A DNA stretch of 64,000 bases from Torymus aiolomorphi (taxonomy: Eukaryota; Arthropoda; Insecta; Hymenoptera; Torymidae), in assembly GCA_036365515.1 (NCBI GenBank), contig CM070877.1, positions 115,274,011-115,338,010 on the forward strand. The letters are read 5' to 3'. The position numbers and the translations under genes are program-made. Of this stretch, positions 33,674 to 45,628 are shown piece after piece. Under the pieces are notes generated by a model. The model was not told where the DNA came from. It did no database searches and saw only the letters and a program-made list of their open reading frames with translations. Position 1 is the first letter of the stretch; each line of letters begins with the position of its first letter.

Positions 33674-33867
33674 AAATAGATTGAAATTTGTTTAAATTTC
33701 AATAAACAATTAAACCCTCAACCAAAAAAATAAAAACCAAATCTAAACTATCTCTTGGTAGAAATTTTGTAAATTATATCCAGAATATGTACAAAAAAGT
33801 GCAGTACTGTGCCACAAAATTTCAGATGCAGGTAATATTTTGAAAATCATAATATTAAATTGGACTC

Positions 33868-34740
33868 CATCATCGGCCATCTAAACACCTAGACCTCGCA
33901 TCCGACCTGTCCCTTCACCTGGACACAAAAACCTACGGAGCGCACTACCCGGACTCATCGACCATCTGGAACACCTAGACCTCGCATTCGATTTGTCCTG
34001 GCCTCTGGACACAAAAACCTACGGAGCGCTTCACGTAAACTTCATCATCGGCTACCTGGAACGCCTAAACCTCGCATCCGATCTGTCCCGACACCTGGAC
34101 ACAAAAACCTTCAGAGCGCATCACCCGGATTACATCACCGGCCATCTGCAACACCTAGACCTCGCATCCGACCTGTCCCTTCACCTGGACACAAAAACCT
34201 ACGGAGCGCACTACCCGAACTCCATCATCGGCCGTCTGAAACACCTAGACCTCGCATCCGATCTGTCAAAACACCTGGACACAAAAGTCTACGAAGCGTA
34301 TCATCAGCCGCCTGGAACAGCTAGACCTCGCATTCGAGCTGTCCCGACACCTGGACTCAAAAACCTACGAAGCGCACTACCCGGACTCCATCATCGGCCA
34401 TCTGAAACACGTAGACCTTGCATTCGATTTGTCTTGGTCTCTAGATACAAAAACCTACGGAGCGCATCACGTAAACTCCATCATCGTCCACCTGGAACAC
34501 TCAGACCTCGCATACGATCTGTTCCGACATCTGGACACAAAAATCTTCGGAACGCATCACTTACACTCTATCACCGGCTACCTGGAACAGCTAGACCTCG
34601 TAATCGAGCTGTCTCAACACCTGGGTACAAAAACCTATGGAGCGCATAACCCGGACTCCATCATCAGCCATCTAAACACCTAGACCTCGCATCCGATCTG
34701 TCCCTTCACCGGGACACAAAAAAGTACGAAGCGCACTACA
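33868..34740 (+). repeat. 90-bp coding-type repeat array, right arm
   Basis: About nine units anchored on CTGGACACAAAAACCTAC at 34005, 34095, 34185, 34275, 34351, 34441, 34531, 34621 and 34710; all but two steps are 89-90 bp. Four successive units are open in one frame (33993-34310): HLDTKTYGAHHPDSIIGHL followed by EHLDLASDLSR. A 14-bp loss before 34351 shifts the frame, after which the motif continues at 34429-34683. It is distinctly GC-richer than its surroundings. No known repeat family fits; the regular 30-residue length suggests a helical or solenoid repeat, but that is speculation. Confidence 0.7.
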
Positions 34741-34849
34741 ATTTTTAAGAAAGCATTTGCAATCATGCGAGGCGACGTCCTGAATTTTGAAATGTCAATA
34801 ATAACTGAGACTATATAATAAAGTGATGAATCTGCATCTCATTATTATA

Positions 34850-35470
34850 AGAAATGTGTATAGGCGAAATGCGCACATTTGTTTATAATAGAACATGTGT
34901 ATAGTCAAAATACACAAAATGATTTATTATAAAATGCGTGTAGGCAAAATGCACACGATTACTAACACTGAAAAGTGCGTATAAGCGAAATACGCATAAT
35001 TATTTATAATAAAACATGTGTATAGGCGAAATACACCAAATTATTTATTATAAAATGCGTATAGGCGAAATGCGCACAATTAATAACACTGAAAAGTGCG
35101 TATAAGCGAAATACGCATAATTATTTATAATAAAACATGTGTATAGGCGAAATACACCAAATTATTTATTATAAAATGCGTATAGGCGAAATGCGCACAA
35201 TTGATAACACTGAAAAGTGCGTATAAGCGAAATACGCATAATTATTTAGAATAAAATATGTGTATCGGCGAAATACACCAAATTATTTATTATAAAATGC
35301 GTATAGGCGAAATGCGCAAAATTATTTGTAATAAATATGCGTATATATGTGAAATACGCACTATTATTAACAATAAAAATGCGTATACGCAAAATACGGA
35401 TAATTAATTATAAAAAGAAATACGTATACGCGAAATACGTACAATTGTTTGTAATAAAAAAACGCGTATC
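34850..35470 (+). repeat. ~40-bp hairpin repeat array, right, with 120-bp trimer
   Basis: Three 40-bp variants (GCGTATAAGCGAAATACGC, GTGTATAGGCGAAATACACC, GCGTATAGGCGAAATGCGC) recur in fixed order with a 120-bp period from about 34860 to 35330, then decay. Each variant can form a hairpin. Confidence 0.8.
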
Positions 35471-35627
35471 TTTAATATTTTTGAAATATGTAGCGCCATC
35501 TATGTTAAAATCTATTACGATTTTCCAGAGATGGCGCTTGTGTCATATTTCATCAATAGTATGTACTTCCTACCTTACCGACCTATGGGTCGGTCAAATC
35601 GCAGAATGGAGTTTGACACCCCCTTAA

Positions 35628-37104
35628 TTCCCGAATCGCATCCCATGACACGGGTTTCTCATTAATTTCAAATTGACGTTTGTGAAAAGTGTTACGAAGG
35701 CATTTAAGTAAATGGGGAGCATCAAAATTGAAGAAAATTTTACGATTGTTTCGTTCAAGAAATGGTTTATTTTTGGTTATTCCCAATTCTTTTATAGCCG
35801 ATTGATTTGGCGATCCTTGATCGCATACCATTGATTTTAATAGAAAACCAGTACCTTCAACGTAATCTATTACATCTAAAGTGATTTTGTGCAATAACTT
35901 TCCATTTACACTGTTATGGGGAACATAGTAGCAAATAGGCTGTCTCCAATCATTTTGCCTACCTCGTAACATAAAAACTAAAACATGATTACCACGATTT
36001 GCATTGCGACCATGCTTTCCCATATCAGTGTAACCTTCAATCAAATACTTTTTTGGGTTATAATCTAACCACGTTTTTATGCTCATTTCATCCCACATTA
36101 ATACGCACTCGCGCTCTTTTACTGTCATTGTGCTTGATTTTATTTTTAACAATTCAAATAACTTAATGTTATTTCCAGGCTCCAAATCAAGTTCATTAAT
36201 CCATCGTCTTATCAAACTAATACATGGTAAGGCAAACTTCTTTTGGTCACGCAAATAACATTAAGCTTTTGGAGATTTATAAAATAAAATCACAGCAAAT
36301 TCTTTTTCATCATTAGACCACTTTCTGAGTTTGACATGATTCATTTGCATTTTAAAAAAGTTTAATACATTTGCATTAAGCTTTAAATACTCGTCATAAA
36401 AAGAAACTGCTTCCTTAGATTTTTCAATTTTACGTTCAAGATTTTTAATTTTTTTATCTTTATTACGAATATCTTTAGAAAGTTTAATAGCCTTTTGTTT
36501 ATACACATCTCTTCGTACACTCATTGTTTTAGTCACATACTGTGCTTGTTTACATTGTTTATCTTTTTTGTTTAACTGCTCTTTTAAACTCGCAATTTCA
36601 TGTTGCAATTTTTGAACTAAAGTTTCATACTTTTTAGTTTGAACATTTGCATTTAATGATTTTCCGGTAGAGTCACAATCAAAGTTCGACTTGCTTTGCA
36701 TTCCTGAACAAGATGGCTCTGCTGCATCAAAGTGTTGAGGAATGTTATGACTAGTTTCTATTAAAGAAGATGTTTCTAAATCAATTCCCACAAAGTTTTG
36801 TGGCATGTTGCTACTTCTTTCTCTTATAAAGGGTGTTTCTAAATCAATAACTGATCTGTCTTCAGAGGTAGGAGGAAGATCAATTCCAGAGCCATCATGT
36901 TCTTCAACGTCACCGGAATCATTCGAATCAGTATCTGAAGCCTTTTGAATAGGTATAGCTATATTTTTCAATTTTGTCATACCAGAACCGACCACAAAAT
37001 CGTCAGCAGTAAAATGGTCATTGCAAAGTCGCTTGGCTTCCAGTTGTTTGTCATCCAATTTAAGAAGATTGGCATTGCCTGAGTGAATTATCCAATCTAG
37101 TTGT
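35628..37104 (-). pseudogene. P-type (THAP9-like) transposase, N-terminal half, copy 1
   Basis: The second exon starts at 37104 after an AG acceptor. It reads the C-terminal half of a THAP zinc finger (KRLCNDHFTADDF ... NIAIPIQ), an acidic linker, a coiled coil (about residues 145-215 of the 37058-36261 ORF), then NLFYKSP-type sequence. An in-frame TAA at 36261-36263 replaces the TAC present in copy 2, and the frame continues from 36254 (RDQKKFALPCISLIRRWINE). The DDE-type residues appear in MWDEMSIKTWLDYN and MVCDQGSPNQSA. The frame then runs into the TTAA insertion (SWDAIREL). The first THAP exon was not found for this copy. Confidence 0.85.
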
Positions 37105-38930
37105 CTATGTAAACGAAATATATGATTGATAGAGGGAAAATTTAAGTCTTACAAGGAGTGTATCTCAGATCCGGATCATGGATTTTTCTCAAACTTTGAG
37201 ATCTGTTTTTAGATGTTAAAATATGAAACGAACCGGAGTTAGACCCTCACGCTTTGATAAACTGAAGTTATGAACATTTTTAACTGCATTTAAGGAAATA
37301 CTGAAAAAAAAATGCTTGCTTTGTTTCAGCAAAACCCGTGAGCCGGAACCCTGAGCCTCTCCGAGTTAATAAGAGAGGAAAAGGATCCTCTAACAAAACT
37401 ATCGGAATATATAATCTTTAAAAAGAGCTATATCAAAGCCATCACCTTATAAAATTAATTGCCTAATAATTCTCAAAAATATAGATATAAAAAAGACCAC
37501 TTTTACTAAAATGAAAAGATAGGTTAATTCATATGTACAAATAAATACATAAATGCTTAAGGTGGTTCCGGAGCGATATATATGTATATAAATATAAAAA
37601 TTTTTACGATGATTACTTCACATATTATAATTTGAGAAACAATATAGAATGAAACAATAATTCTTGAAGAAACAAACAAAAAATTTTCAAAGAAATTTAA
37701 ATATTATTCAAGAAGATATCGACAATTGAAAAAGAAATCAACAAAACCCATAATTCTTTTTCATTTTTCATCCAATTTTAATTTGCAAGGTCTCATTTTA
37801 TTCTTGGTTCAATTTCAGGGGACGTAGCAATATAAAAAATTCGAAAATTTTCAAAACTTGCAAAGTTATATGCAATTGTTTGTAGATATGTGACTCACTT
37901 TTATAAAGTTTCTAGCATTTTAATACAATTTTCTATGATTCGCAACGATTTTATACAATTTCAGGGTATTTACTCCTGACTTAAGAAAAAATTCCCGTGT
38001 TTTTCCCTCTTTTTCCCGGTCAGTTTTTGTAATTTTCCCGATATGAAACAAGCAATTTTTATTATAATTTTAAAGAGATCTTCACATTTATAAAAAAAAA
38101 AAAAATGAAGAAGATAAGATAAAAGGTAACAGTTTTTAAACACGATAGCTTCTCAAGAGAGCCTTATATTTTCTCCAGAGTGAGATTCAAATGCGGCTCT
38201 CATACCGTCTTGTTCGAAGGGCGACATCGGTATACAGGAGGTGGTTGGTACTGTGCGACGTTTTTCAATCGGCCTTTATCAACGTTGGCATTATTCTTGT
38301 CACCGAATCGTAAAGATTGTAACCCCCCAAAAACTAGCAATTTACTGTATAAAAACTATTTTCCACCAAGAATTAGTTCATTTGTGAATTTTCTATCATG
38401 TATGTATGTATATATGTAGGTTCGTATGTAATCAAGTTTATGGATTTTCTCAGAAAATTTTTCATAGGTCATACGAATTTTGGCCCAGATACTCGTTTTA
38501 TTATAAGTAACGGGTAGTCCTATACCGAGCCGAATCCATCGGAAAATAAAAAAATGCCCGAGCAAATAAAAATCTGAAAAATAGATTTTGAACATAATAT
38601 TGAAAAAAATAACTTTCAGTCAAAAAAAACAAATTCATCTGCTAAAATTAATTTAAAAATAGTACATGGTGCAACTAGGGAGGAAAGTTGACTTTTTCTA
38701 GCGAGGGTGATAATTGACGAGTGGTTCTCGAGTGATCAAAATTATCATCCGAATTTGAAAAATTCAATTGCTCTAGGGCTTCATCAATACCAAATCAGAG
38801 AGTCGACGTCGGACGGCAGCTTCGAGTCTGCGCAGTAGAGACTGTCGCGGATTGGGTACTCACGCTGCACACCGTAGCGCGCGCGTTCAAATGACGAGTG
38901 AATTTAAGCTAGAGTCGGGTGTTCGTAGAC
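37105..38930. other. Non-coding, no recognised element
   Basis: Presumed intron or flank of P-like copy 1 followed by unique-looking AT-rich DNA. A GC-rich spot lies at 38800-38935. No exon matching the THAP exon of copy 2, no element terminus and no credible ORF were seen. Confidence 0.4.
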
Positions 38931-38934
38931 GTGT

Positions 38935-40830
38935 AATACAAGGCAAAAAAATTATTTCAATAATACAAGGCAAACAAATTATTTAAATAATACAAGGCAA
39001 ACAAATTATTTAAATAATTCTTAACACCAAGTAGGCGGGGGATGCGAGTTCAACGCGTGTACGGGAGCGCGTCAGACGTGCATACATGGCAAAATAATTA
39101 TTTAAATAGTTCTGAACTCCAAGTAGGCGGAAGATGCACGTTCCAATGCGTATACGGTATCGAGTCAGACGTGCATACGATGAAAAACAATTATTTAAAT
39201 AATTCTTAACCCCAAGTAGGCGGGGGATGCAAGTTCCACGCGTATACGGGAGCATCACCCACCTACTAGGGCTTGAGGATTATTTAAATAATTATTTTGC
39301 TATAATACACGTCTGCCTTATTACAGTATAAGCGTGGAACTCGCATCCCTCGCCTATTTGGGGTTAAGAACTATTTAAAAAATTACTTTGCCATGTATGC
39401 ACGTCTGACGCGCTCCCGTATACGCGTGGAATTCGCATCCCGCTCCTACTTGGGGTTAAGAATTGTTTACATAATTATTTTTCCATGTATACACGCCTGG
39501 CGTGCCTCCGTGTACGCGTGAAACTCGCCTCTTCGCCTACTTGGGGTTAAGAATGATTTAAATAATTATTTTGCCATGTATATCTTATTCCAGTATGCGC
39601 GTGGAACTCGCATCCCCCGCCTACTTCGGGTTAAGAACTATTTAAATAATTATTTTGCCTTGTATGCCCGTCTGACACGCTTCCGTATACGCATGGAACT
39701 CGCATCCCCCGCCTACTTGGGATTAAGAATTGTTTACATAATTATTTTGCCATATATACATGTCCGCCTTATTCCAGTATACGCGTGGAACTCGCATCCC
39801 TCGCCTATTTGGGGTTAAGAACTATTTAAAAAATTACTTAGCCATGTATGCACGTCTGACGCGCTCCCGTATACGCGTGGAATTCGCATCCCGCTCCTAC
39901 TTGGGATTAAGAATTGTTTACATAATTATTTTGCCATATATACATGTCTGCCTTATTCCAGTATACGCGTGGAACTCGCATCCCTCGCCTATTTGGGGTT
40001 AAGAACTATTTAAAAAATTACTTTGCCATGTATGCACGTCTGACGTGCTCCCGTATACGCGTGGAATTCGCATCCCGCTCCTACTTGGGATTAAGAATTG
40101 TTTACATAATTATTTTGCCATATATACATGTCTGCCTTATTCCAGTATACGCGTGGAACTCGCATCCCTCGCCTATTTGGGGTTAAGGACTATTTAAAAA
40201 ATTACTTTGCCATGTATGCACGTCTGACGCGCTCCCGTATATGCGTGGAATTCGCATCCCGCTCCTACTTGGGGTTAAGAATTGTTTACATAATTATTTT
40301 GCCATGTATACACGCCTGGCGTGCCTCCGTGTACGCGTGAAACTCGCCTCTTCGCCTACTTGGGGTTAAAAATGATTTAAATAATTATTTTGCCATTTAT
40401 ACACGTTTGCCTTATTCCAGTATACGCAATTATTTTGCCATGTATATCTTATTCCAGTATGCGCGTGGAACTCGCATCCCCCGCCTACTTGGGGTTAAGA
40501 ACTATTTAAATAATTATTTTGCCTTATATGTACGTCTGACGCGCTCCCGTATACGCGTGGAACTCATATCCCCCGCCTTCTTAGGTTTAAAAACGGTTTA
40601 AATAATTGTCTTGCTTATTGTTGTACGTCTACGTTGTTCCCTAATATGCGTGCACCTCGCATACCCCGGCTATTGGGTTTAAAAATTATTTAAATAATCG
40701 TTTGGCTTAATTTTTCATGTCTACATGATTCCCTTATATGCGTGTACCTCATATCCTCCGCCTACTTGGGTTCTAAAATAATTTAAATATTCGTTTGGGT
40801 TATTTTGTCATCGTAACTCCCTCATACCAT
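38935..40830. repeat. 92-bp tandem repeat, head-to-head arms, dimeric higher-order units
   Basis: The unit contains CGCGTGGAACTCGCATCCC, TACTTGGGGTTAAGAA and TTTAAATAATTATTTTGCC. About 3.5 units are inverted at 38935-39256; about 16 units run in plus orientation from 39290. Between 39576 and 40340 the sequence repeats every 184 bp (two 92-bp variants), which creates the serial 80-codon ORFs there. Inverted arms of tandem units suggest a foldback element; exact ends were not resolved. Related units occur at 57519-58876. Confidence 0.85.
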
Positions 40831-41104
40831 AAGTAAGTACTCAATCTTTATAATCAGTTATATTTTTAAAAGTAAATTCAGCTTGGAACGCGCAGTTTGA
40901 ATGCGCACCACGATGCGCTCCATAATGCACCCCGCAGTGTAGATACTCCCTTATCACGTTGGCTGCATCGACAATTACTAAATATCTTACGCATGCATAC
41001 GCGTGCATACGCGTGCACGTGCTTATGTAACGGGGGCCTTAACAAACAGGCACGCTTTTTCCACCTACATGAGTTTCGTGCATAGGCGAGCGGATGTTTT
41101 ATAA

Positions 41105-41922
41105 ATTAAAAACCGCTGCCAATTCATTGGCACGTCGCTTCCTCAAAATGAATTTATTGATTCATTTAATTAATTTTTAAAGGCAAATTTGAAAATTTAA
41201 CACAATAGAACACGAACTGATCGTGCAAATAAAATGTAAAAAAAGAGAAAACGCGATTAATATCCAAGTGCAGTCAAAAGTATTGTTAAACGTATTTCTC
41301 GGCTTCTAATTCGCCAGCATATTTAGCTAATTTCATGTATCGGCGAAGCGCGCTGTAAATTAACCTCAACAAAAAACAAAAGTAAGTGAAAAGCGCGCTC
41401 GCATAGCACGTGTCATTTCCATTTTCTAGTATAGATATAGCCGAAAAATTACGATTTGAAAAGAGGGCTAAATCAGTTTTAACCTCGAATATCTCTGAAA
41501 TTCATAAACGAATTCTTTTACTCTAAAAACACATATAATAAATAATATACACTCTACATCTCCGCCAAATTTTAAAGAAATTAAAACAAGTTTTCTCTTG
41601 TTATCAGGCGACAAAGAAAATGACTTTGTAAAATAGGAAAATTTTGAATATCAAAAAGTAATTGTACGATCTTGATGAAAATTCACATACATAATATCTA
41701 TATCATATACAAAATTGTCTAGAAATCTGGAGCTGATTCATCGAACCGTTCTCGAAAAATTACGATTTAAACAAAAATTTTTTTAATTTTTACCTCAAAT
41801 ATCTCTGAAATTTATGGACCAATTATTTTGCCCAAAGAACTCGACAACGAACACCTTTAGTCATATTTCTAGAGCAATTTAAAGAAACTTAAAATTTTAG
41901 TATTACAAAGCTTCCTCTAAGA
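41105..41922 (+). repeat. R1 family, copy c (compact)
   Basis: Begins AACCGCTGCCAATTCATTGG and ends in GCTTCCTCTAAGAGGAAGC. The interior matches 9340-9700 and the region before 20463, but it lacks the microsatellite block. At ~815 bp it is the shortest end-to-end copy. Confidence 0.65.
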
Positions 41923-42012
41923 GGAAGCAAAAATTAAAATACACAACGATGTCTGGCACTAATTTAGCGTAATAAAGTCTTAAGAAGCAGATTCAAAGTA
42001 CAAATTTGTGAA

Positions 42013-42100
42013 AAAAAACTGCTGACAACTCAGTAACTCGTGGATTCCACAAAATTAATCTACTTATCTCTCTTATTAATTTTTAATGCCCATATTTTAA
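42013..42100 (+). repeat. R1 family, diverged left end (copy d)
   Basis: AACTGCTGACAACTCAGTAAC followed by TCGTGGATTCCACAAAATTAA resembles the R1 left end with many changes. Downstream to 42860 is AT-rich DNA with no other recognised feature. Confidence 0.35.
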
Positions 42101-43605
42101 ATAATAGCACCAATTTAACGTCGAACGATAAATCCATTAAACAGCAAATCAGCGTTCAGGTTTCGTATAAAAAACGCGCCATATGATGGTCCAGAAGTCA
42201 TAGCGACAATAGTTAAGAAAAAAAAAAATTATTTTTATATGTCGTTTATATGAGCGTGTATGTAAAGGAATGTTATGTAGATACGTAAAAAACATTATTG
42301 AAAAATTGCAAATTAAAATTTTCATCTCGATTCTCTCATAAAATTACAAAAATCATAAAATTTAAAAACGTTAAATCAATTTCCCTCCATTGTTACTGTA
42401 CAACAAAAACAACAACCTTTAAATATCAAATATGTCAAAAAGTAACACGATTTTGATAAAATTTGCACATCTATTAATTACATCATATATAAAATGAAAT
42501 AAAAATTTTCAAGGATTCGAAAATTATCGTCATGTTAAATATACAATTCATATATAAAAAGAAAATGTTTGTTAACTGGTGACTGTTCCAATACTGGTAT
42601 AGTCACCCTATACACACACACTTACAACAAAAATTTGTCAAATTTAAATGGTTTCATTATTACAAAAAATAAAAATAAAATAAATTTAGTAGCTAAATAA
42701 TTAAAATTATTTTAAAGTTAATTTATTATTTAATTAATTTATTATTAGCTCAGAAATATAACCTATAATAATAATTTCAATAATTGTTTGCCAGGTCTCG
42801 CCCAAAATAACTCTAAAGATTATCAATCAATGTTTGATAATAACAATTTCAATTTATTTAATGGCCGAATCCATCTCAAATCAGACAGCCCGCGTATGCC
42901 TATTTCACCTATCATGTTGAAATAAAAATATTTATGTTCTACTCGAAAAAATATTTTACACATGTTTTTTTATTTTTTTGTTTCATCAAAATTTCATGCG
43001 TTCAGCGATGCCGAAAAATTCTGAGAAAATTCTTTCATTGAGAAAAAAAATTTTCAATGTGATTTTCAGACTGCTATTGTTTCAGCAGTTTTTCGAGCTT
43101 TTAAACGTGTAACACACAATTTCACTCAGTTTTGAGCCCTCTTTAACGGCCTTAATGTCATTTTCAAAAAAAATAAAAAATCCACGAGCTATGCACTTTT
43201 TACTGAAAAATTCATTTTTTAGGGAAGTGCCTTTTTCTCGAAAACCCCATGTTTTTTTGCACAATTTTTGTTGTCGTGATAGAGGACGGTAATGCCTAGC
43301 TAGACGTATTTGTGAGATTCGGTACTTTTTCCCTGGGATAGCGATCACTAATGAGATAACACACAAACAAATTTTTCACGCCTAATGCTTATATATAGTC
43401 AATGATATTAGAGTCAATGTAAAGGTATTTGTCTTTGTGTGTATGTAATATACAGGTACACATAACTATGTATTTATTTGTTATTTGCGTCTTTTTGATT
43501 TTTTATTTTTATACCTTTTTTTCATTTGTATACCTATTTTACTACCTTTGTTTTTCTGCTTCATTGTTCTTAATTCAGTAAGCGGACGATCAGCGGTCTT
43601 TGCTG

Positions 43606-44328
43606 TCAAACAATGTATTTTATCGTCACATGTTTTTTAACCCATATATGAGTTTTTTGAATTCCAGGATACTTTGGAGTTGTAAGCCAATCAATATTTT
43701 TTTCTTTTCTGAATTGTTCTATTTCAGCATCTTGTAAATGTATTATTTTAATAGCATCAGTATATTTTTGAACATGTATTGCAAAATCATTTGCGTTTTG
43801 AATAGCTTCTTCAAGGGGCTCTCGAAGATTATGCGAAGTAGCATAATGCTTTATAAGTCCACCCACACCATCTACAGCTCCTTTGCCGTGCCCAGTAGCA
43901 GAGAACAACCATTTTATATCACACGGTGCTCGTTTTAGTTCATCTAATTGAAAGCGATTTTTAAAGTGACTCGCAGCGCCGTCTGATACGATGGTAATTT
44001 TTTTAATTGAATCACAACAATTTTCTTTCAAGAATTTTATAATTTTTTGTACTGCTAGCAAAGCATACGCTGAATCATGTTTTCGGTCATCACTTATAAC
44101 TGCGAAACTTTGTGTCGAATCCCCTTGATAAGAGACTGCTGTGAAAATAGAAATTTGATCATTAACCCAATGATTTCCTTGAACAGCTTTATTATGAATC
44201 ACAGCCCAGTTTTCAGCGAAGTCTATTTGAAGAACTAAATGATGTGAGTCTTTTTTAGCACTTTCTCTTTCTGTTTTTATAGCTTTGCGTTGTATATTTT
44301 TTACATACATGTGAGTACTAACCCTCAT
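43606..44328 (-). pseudogene. DDE-like transposase, C-terminal part
   Basis: The 240-codon ORF contains VLQIDFAENWAV (about residue 33-44), AVISDDRKHDS, ITIVSDGAASHFKNRF (about 110-125) and LFSATGHGKGAVDGVGGLIK (about 140-160). The two invariant aspartates and the GHGK-D motif are typical of a large uncharacterised protein family in insects and cnidarians, here clearly encoded between TIRs. Its reading frame continues upstream of the ATG (KDELSVWTMRVSTHMYVKN) and joins the previous ORF by a one-base shift near 44340-44350. It probably acts as the transposase of the 42868-46313 element, by position and motifs. Confidence 0.7.
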
Positions 44329-45200
44329 GGTCCAAACCGAAAGTTCATCTTTAAAAGCAGAAATTGATAGTGTCTTTTAATCAGGTTTCCATTATCCCAC
44401 AAAGCATATGTAATTTCTTCTGTGCCTTCTACATCTTGCAGTTTTAAAACATGAAACGTAATTCCCTTAATCCCTGGACATAGTTTACATTCTTGTAAAT
44501 AACATAAATCAGATGGCTCAGAACACATTGTTGCATTTATTATTTGTGACCGACTTTCATCCAACTCTGTGACGTTACTCCCTCTAAAATTAATTAAGCT
44601 CGTAAGAAATAAATCATAATTTGCGTAATAGATACAGAGACAAACTTCTTTGATGGGGCTAAGTAAGACATACTTTGGTCGCAAACTATAAAATTTCGAT
44701 TTTCCAATTCTCAATTCTGGATAATCATTTTTAAATACTTTATACGTCTCTTTTAAACTTCGAGTAAGAAAACGCTTAACTTTTTTCTCTTTTTTATTGT
44801 TAACTTTAATTGTAACAACGTCACATTTATTAGGACTTTGTCTTGAACAATTAAAATCATCATTTAAATAATATTCCATAACAATTTTTTCCATGTTTTC
44901 ATCATTCGGATGGCCTGAATATGCATCTGGTTCTGAATAAATTCCTTTTTCTTTAACAAGATTTCTCGATTTGTTGATCATATACATTGTTATTTCTGGA
45001 AATAAAGATAAAATTTCATGTTTTGTAAAGGATGAAGGTAGCAAAGTCAGAATTTTTATTTTTTCTGATACCGTAGAACACTTTTGCAAGGCTAGACCAA
45101 GATTTTGTATCCATTCTGTACAATGGCATACAGTTGATTCATTTGCTGTTATAGAAACGTCATAAACATTGTTCAACTTCACATCAAGGGTATTAGACAA
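44325..45200 (-). pseudogene. DDE-like transposase, middle part
   Basis: The 291-codon ORF has a helix-rich N-terminal half with an EILSLFPEITMYMINKSRNL segment, a KVKRFLTRSLKETYKVFKND region likely to bind DNA, and a Cys-rich stretch (CSEPSDLCYLQECKLCPG). It overlaps the C-terminal ORF by 4 bp (ATGA) and the N-terminal ORF by 22 bp, in different frames. Together the three ORFs make about 670 codons. Confidence 0.65.
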
Positions 45201-45628
45201 TGTTGAAAGTATTTTTTTTTCTTCTTTGTTACGTAATTTTCAATTGATTTTTCATGTATAAGATTTTTTCTTTTAAGAGGCGATACAGAACCTAAGAAAG
45301 ATGTACTTATTTCATTATTAAATTCTTCAATGCGTTCTGGAGTACTTGGTAAAAAATCTTCATCTCTATCAACTACGTTATCGGTAACTTCATTATCCGT
45401 TATAAATTCATTGTCAGTACTACTCACCAATTCTAAAGCACGATTGTAACAATGTTGACACAGATATGTAGAAGGTGTCAAAGGTAAATGAGGATAGAGG
45501 TGCTTCAATGGATGAGCAAGATTCTCAAGTTGTTTTAAACGTACGGAACTAGATTTGTAAATAATTTGTTTGTGTTTGTCTAAAAAGTCTGCACATTTGA
45601 TTCTCTCTGTTGAGTAATATTGAGACAT
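45179..45628 (-). pseudogene. DDE-like transposase, N-terminal part
   Basis: The 149-codon ORF starts MSQYYSTERIKCADFLDKHK and has TYLCQHCYNRA, a CxxC pair, then an acidic segment. The frame ends in a run of lysine codons (poly-A, poly-T on the plus strand near 45212-45222), where a one-base length change would join it to the next ORF. This position is prone to sequencing error, so the gene could be intact in reality. Confidence 0.6.

Larger units (their letters stand above)
26071..35627. mobile_element. Giant non-autonomous TTAA-flanked element, 9.55 kb
   Basis: TTAA occurs at both edges (26071-26074 and 35624-35627). The termini are inverted: GGGGGTGTCAAACTC on the left and GAGTTTGACACCCCC on the right; further in, both have ACCGACC. 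Removing it restores the transposase reading frame context seen intact in copy 2 (TTTCTTAATTCACGAATCGC). TTAA targets are used by piggyBac and Kolobok transposons; which one cannot be decided without a transposase, and none is encoded. The cargo is almost entirely repeats: a hairpin, a CpG-rich exon-like segment, a 313-bp satellite, an exon array, a foldback element, 90-bp and 40-bp arrays and a large palindrome. Confidence 0.88.

Noticed and set aside
31690..35470. CRISPR array
   Set aside because: The 40-bp units are contiguous hairpin repeats without unique spacers, in a eukaryotic transposon context.
39576..40340. A family of four homologous 80-residue proteins
   Set aside because: The ORFs repeat exactly every 184 bp because of the tandem array; no start, splice or codon evidence supports genes.
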